Source: Victivallales bacterium
GTDB taxonomy: Bacteria > Verrucomicrobiota > Lentisphaeria > Oligosphaerales > Oligosphaeraceae
Reading direction: 5' to 3'
NCBI GenBank assembly: GCA_017543165.1
Contig: JAFYGL010000559.1
Coordinates: 1 to 8,897 of the forward strand
DNA length: 8,897 bases
In this document: positions 5,393-8,897 of the stretch, piece by piece
How positions within the stretch are numbered: position 1 is the first letter of the stretch
Layout: each line of letters opens with the position of its first letter
Translations under genes and position numbers: made by a program
Notes under the pieces: model-generated
Told to the model about the DNA's origin: nothing
The model's database searches: none
What the model saw: the letters and a program-made list of their open reading frames with translations, nothing else

Positions 5393-8300
5393 ATGAAAAA
5401 ATATGCCATTGTCATCATTGCCATGCTTGCTCTTGCTGTTTCGGGCAGGGAACTTATAAAAAACGGCAATTTCGAGCAGCAGCTGGAGGGCTGGACAGTG
5501 CCTTCCTGGATCAAGAACGCAGCCACGCCCATACTTGACAGCGCGGATATGCCTGGCGCGGGGAAGGCCTCCCTGAAACTGGTGGGCGGCGACGGCAAAT
5601 TGCCTGCAATTTACCAGTCATTGAAGTTCCTGCCTGGCGTAACCAAATACAAGGTGTCTTTCCAGGTCAAGACAGAGAAGATGAATGACTGGGGATATAT
5701 TGCATTCTATGTCAGCGACGACAAGACAAAGAAGCGCTACTACGCCAAGAACGTGGGCGCAGGCGGCGCTGGCAAGAACAGCAGCATTCCATGGACTAAA
5801 ATCGAGGGGGAAATGGAGGTGCCCGCCGAGGCCGCTGGCAACCCAGGCAAACTGAATCTCATATTCGGCGGCAAGACCACTGGCACTGTATGGCTTGACG
5901 ACATTGTAATTGAAGCATGCGAGCCAGCAGCCCAGAAGGAAGAGGCAGGGCAGGGCATTGACCTCAATGCCAGCATTCTCAAGAACGGCCAGTTTGAGCA
6001 GCAGTTGGAAGGGTGGACAGTGCCGTCCTGGATAAAGAACGCCGCCACGCCCGAACTTGACAGCGCGGACATGTCTGGCCCTGGCCGCGCCTCGCTTAAA
6101 CTGGTGGGGGCGGACGGAAAGTTGCCCATTTTGTACCAGTCAATCAAATTCCTGCCTGATGTGGCCAAATACCATGTCTCATTCCAGGTGAAGACGCAGA
6201 ACATGAACGACTGGGGCTATGTCATGCTGCATATTGGCAGCGACAAGACAAAGCAGCGCTATTATTCCCAGACCGTGGGCGCTGGCGGCGCAGGAAAGAA
6301 CAGCAGCCGTCCCTGGACAAAGTTCGAGGCGGAAATGGCAGTGCCCCCTGAGGCCTTCGGCACTTCTGGCAAGCTGACCATACAGTTTGGCGGCAAGACC
6401 ACGGGGACTGTGTGGATTGACGATGTCATTCTCGTCCCCGCCAATCAGTCTCCAGCGCAGCCTAAGCCAGTTGAAAAGCCCGCCGACAATGGCGCTGGCG
6501 AATCTTCAAAAAAAAAAGCTGACGAACTAGCGCGACTTGCCAGCATTGTTGATACGAATATATATTTGCGTAAACTGCCCTGGATAGTCACCAGCTGGAT
6601 TCCAGATGCCATGCTGGTGGCACCAAATGATACAGATTTCTCCATTGTGCTGCCAGCAGGGAAGGTGCTTGCGCTATCACAGACGCACTCTTCCGTAAAT
6701 GGAAATTGCTCTGGCCCCTTTCGCTTCTCCATTTGGCTGAAGGCACCTGATGAGGCGAAGCCATTTGTGACAGTTTCCACAAAGAGCCAGGACCTGAACA
6801 ACAAGGCTGGCTCAAAGTCATTCAACATCCCCGCGACAGGACAGGAGAAGGACGGATACCGCGAATATGCGGGCAATCTGCTTGCCCCTGAAAAAAATGC
6901 GGATTTGACCATCGCCCTGCGCACCAGGAACCCATTGAAGCAGGATACGCAAGTCGCCGCCAAGGACGCATGCCTGCGCCCTGGCATCATTCCAGGCGCA
7001 AAGCCATATTTATTCGATATAGTTGCTGGCGGCAAGGAGGGGATTTTCCTCTTGGATGAAACGCCTTGCGCAAACATCGTATTCTGCAATCCAGCAAAGA
7101 ATCAGCAGCAATTGAAATTGCAATGCACGGTTTATGACTACTTCGGCAAGAAATGCCAGGATTTCACAAAGGAATACCCGCTGCCGCCATTGAGCCTGAC
7201 AAGCAATGCCCTCTCCGTGCCAAACCTTGTTCGGCAAGGCTTTTATGCAGTGGAATGCGACTGGACATGCGGGAGCGAGCAGGGGCATTTCGATTTCAGT
7301 TTCGTGCGGGTGACAAATCCGCCCGCCGAAGCGGACCCCACCTTCGGCATCACCTTCATAGGCGAGGCATATCCCCATGGGCAGACCATGCGCAGGCTGG
7401 GCGTCGGCACAAAGGGAATACTTATGGTATGGCGCTGGATTGAACGGGCGGACGGCAGCTACGACTGGTCCGCCATAGACCGTTCTGTTGCCGACTGCGT
7501 GGCAAACAACATACGCATCATAGGCGGCTTTGAGAACTACAGTGGTTCCATTCCAAACCGCTACAAGCCCAAATCCAAGCCAGCCGCCAATGCCAGACTG
7601 GAAGATGTCTTTGGCGACGACTATTTCCTGGCTGCATTGAAGTTCGAGAAGGCAGCGGTCGAAAGATATGGCAAGTACATAAAAGAATGGACATACGGCG
7701 CGGAAATCAATCTGCTCATCCACAACAACTCATACGAGGAAGACCATTATGTGAAACGCATACGCACCAGCGCGCCAGAACTGCGCAAAATGCTTCCAGG
7801 CGCGGTAATCACGGGAATAGGCGTTTCCGGCGGCGACGGGCGCGCAATCCCGCGCTTCCAGGTCACGCGCCGCCTTTGGGACAGGCTCTATGATGTGCTG
7901 GACGGCATTGCACCAGACCAATATACAGTGCCAAACAACTTCGGGCCTGGCGACAGGTTCTCTGACACAGAAAGCGAAACGTTCCGTGATATCATGGGCG
8001 AGGCTTGGAAGATTATCCAAAGCAAGCAGCGCAGTAGCCTGGCTGTAGGGGAGAAGGGCTTTCATATCCTGTACAATTTGCCCATGAACAATCCACATTC
8101 GCGGGAATTGGCCAATACCGTCGCTCGCGAATATGTTATCACAAAAAGCCTCCCCATTTCACATTGGCTGTACTATGGCTGGCGGCGCTGGCGGGATGGG
8201 GGCGAATACGACTACGGCATGTTCAAGGGCCACTCTCCGCGGCACGTGGTTTCCGCATACGCGGCAGTTTCGCGGATGCTGTGCAATGCCAAGTTCATCA

Positions 8301-8897
8301 AGAAGGCGGACCTCCACAAGAACGTGCCGCTTTACATCTTCACACGCGGGAACCAGACCATCGCCGTGCTCTGGAAAAGCGCACTGGACAAGGATATTTC
8401 CATGATACTGGACATTCCCGATGCAAGCACTGGCATATTTGATGTTCAGGGCAATCCGATTTCATACGGCTCTCAGCCGCTTTTGCTGACACGTGCGCCA
8501 ATCTACATCACCTCCTTTGCAAAGCCCGCCCAAATTGAGGCCTGCCTGAAGAAGACGAAACTGAGTCTGCCAGAACTGGATTTGTGCGCATGGCAGGACC
8601 GTCTTGACGCAGTCAATGTGGCTTGCCTGAATCTTTTGAACGAGGCGCTTCCACTAAAATGCACCGTCGCAGGCAAGGAGTACAAACTTGATTTGCCAGC
8701 CAGTGAAATGAAAACTCTGGAGATTCCGCTGGCCGGCAAGCCCAGTGGCAGGCAGACCATCGAGGTGCGCACGCCAAAGGGCTTTGCATACGCAGCGGAA
8801 CTTGTGCCTGAATACATAACAGTACCGAAAGTGTCTTCCTTGAAGGAACTCATGGCACGGCCTCCCTTGTTTACCCTCAAGAGCGTGGAAAGGCACC
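5393..8897 (+). CDS. Secreted multidomain glycoside hydrolase-like protein with tandem CBM-like modules (3' end outside window)
   Basis: The frame is open from ATG 5393 to the last base, giving at least 1168 residues. AGGA (5379-5382) lies 10 bp upstream. Order: signal peptide (1-18, MKKYAIVIIAMLALAVSG); two CBM4/9-like beta-sandwich modules (about 20-175 and 194-349, both opening with NG-FEQQLEGW and ending TVW-DD); a Pro/Lys-rich linker (about 350-378); another probable beta-sandwich (about 380-535) and an Ig-like segment (about 557-645); a TIM-barrel-like region (about 651-965) with WRWIERADGSYDW (680-692), WTYGAEINL, AVGEKGFHI and ISHWLYYGWRRW; then a beta-rich C-terminal part from about 977. 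E771 and E887 are candidates for acid/base and nucleophile at the beta-4 and beta-7 positions of a clan GH-A barrel. This is inference from spacing and context: the AEIN site lacks the usual Asn before Glu. No family number or substrate can be assigned. It is likely exported to bind and cleave a plant or host glycan. Confidence 0.85.
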   Translation, partial: MKKYAIVIIAMLALAVSGRELIKNGNFEQQLEGWTVPSWIKNAATPILDSADMPGAGKASLKLVGGDGKLPAIYQSLKFLPGVTKYKVSFQVKTEKMNDWGYIAFYVSDDKTKKRYYAKNVGAGGAGKNSSIPWTKIEGEMEVPAEAAGNPGKLNLIFGGKTTGTVWLDDIVIEACEPAAQKEEAGQGIDLNASILKNGQFEQQLEGWTVPSWIKNAATPELDSADMSGPGRASLKLVGADGKLPILYQSIKFLPDVAKYHVSFQVKTQNMNDWGYVMLHIGSDKTKQRYYSQTVGAGGAGKNSSRPWTKFEAEMAVPPEAFGTSGKLTIQFGGKTTGTVWIDDVILVPANQSPAQPKPVEKPADNGAGESSKKKADELARLASIVDTNIYLRKLPWIVTSWIPDAMLVAPNDTDFSIVLPAGKVLALSQTHSSVNGNCSGPFRFSIWLKAPDEAKPFVTVSTKSQDLNNKAGSKSFNIPATGQEKDGYREYAGNLLAPEKNADLTIALRTRNPLKQDTQVAAKDACLRPGIIPGAKPYLFDIVAGGKEGIFLLDETPCANIVFCNPAKNQQQLKLQCTVYDYFGKKCQDFTKEYPLPPLSLTSNALSVPNLVRQGFYAVECDWTCGSEQGHFDFSFVRVTNPPAEADPTFGITFIGEAYPHGQTMRRLGVGTKGILMVWRWIERADGSYDWSAIDRSVADCVANNIRIIGGFENYSGSIPNRYKPKSKPAANARLEDVFGDDYFLAALKFEKAAVERYGKYIKEWTYGAEINLLIHNNSYEEDHYVKRIRTSAPELRKMLPGAVITGIGVSGGDGRAIPRFQVTRRLWDRLYDVLDGIAPDQYTVPNNFGPGDRFSDTESETFRDIMGEAWKIIQSKQRSSLAVGEKGFHILYNLPMNNPHSRELANTVAREYVITKSLPISHWLYYGWRRWRDGGEYDYGMFKGHSPRHVVSAYAAVSRMLCNAKFIKKADLHKNVPLYIFTRGNQTIAVLWKSALDKDISMILDIPDASTGIFDVQGNPISYGSQPLLLTRAPIYITSFAKPAQIEACLKKTKLSLPELDLCAWQDRLDAVNVACLNLLNEALPLKCTVAGKEYKLDLPASEMKTLEIPLAGKPSGRQTIEVRTPKGFAYAAELVPEYITVPKVSSLKELMARPPLFTLKSVERH
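5450..6439 (+). repeat. Internal tandem duplication encoding two CBM-like modules
   Basis: Residues 20-175 and 194-349 of the secreted protein align without a gap at a fixed offset of 174 residues (522 bp). By eye about 70% of residues are identical (45 differences in 156). Blocks such as EQQLEGWTVPSWIKNAATP and NVGAGGAGKNSS/TVGAGGAGKNSS are almost unchanged. The 18-residue connector between them (176-193) is less conserved. The pattern indicates in-gene duplication of one module. Confidence 0.95.
6508..6517 (+). other. Ten-A homopolymer tract in the linker of the secreted hydrolase gene
   Basis: Ten consecutive A residues encode the last base of Ser372 and Lys373-375, at the border between the CBM-like pair and the rest of the protein. 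One extra A brings TGA (6520-6522) into frame, and one fewer A brings TAG (6528-6530) into frame. Slippage in either direction would stop translation within about 13 nt and yield a secreted protein consisting only of the two modules. The tract and stops are seen; any regulated slippage is inference. Confidence 0.9.

Noticed and set aside
7010..7723. Long minus-strand open frames opposite the secreted hydrolase gene
   Set aside because: They overlap a continuous + strand reading frame with clear domain repeats, carry no recognisable motif and lack start signals. They are shadows of codon bias.

Overview
The window most likely comes from a member of the Lentisphaerota (Victivallales-like), or at least from the PVC group. 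Three things suggest this: a prepilin-type N-terminus with the [20 protein letters not shown] signature fused to an H-X9-DG domain, a very large secreted carbohydrate-active protein beside it, and dipeptide-type permeases with unusual N-terminal extensions. The taxonomic call is inference from protein style, not from a marker gene.

Layout. Positions 10-162 hold a compact, almost fully self-complementary element with perfect 31-bp terminal inverted repeats (MITE-like). A tRNA-Leu(UAA) follows at 223-306, with its own promoter and a rho-independent terminator. Only 18 bp past that terminator begin two overlapping genes (368-1357 and 1354-2463) for the two membrane subunits of a peptide/nickel-type (Dpp/Opp/Yej-like) ABC importer. 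No binding protein or ATPase is present in the window.

The next block (2464-4420) is visibly poorer in G+C and looks like an accessory island. It holds a two-gene AbiE toxin-antitoxin operon (abiEi antitoxin 2855-3475, abiEii nucleotidyltransferase toxin 3472-4341, ATGA overlap). Upstream lies a complex palindrome containing ten tandem 9-bp units plus an inverted block of three more. The 23-bp outer arm of that palindrome recurs a third time immediately after abiEii, so related palindromic elements bracket the toxin-antitoxin operon.

The last block is for polysaccharide use at the cell surface. A promoter region with two TTGGTTTG-type palindromes precedes a pseudopilin-like H-X9-DG protein (4597-5217). 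A secreted multidomain protein (5393 to beyond the window end, at least 1168 residues) follows. It has a signal peptide, two about 70% identical CBM-like modules in exact 174-residue register, a linker with a run of ten A residues, a further beta-sandwich region, a TIM-barrel-like region with candidate catalytic glutamates, and a C-terminal beta domain cut by the window edge. Loss or gain of one A in the ten-A run would stop translation at once and release a CBM-only protein.

No rRNA, CRISPR array or intact insertion sequence is visible. All genes supported here are on the + strand.
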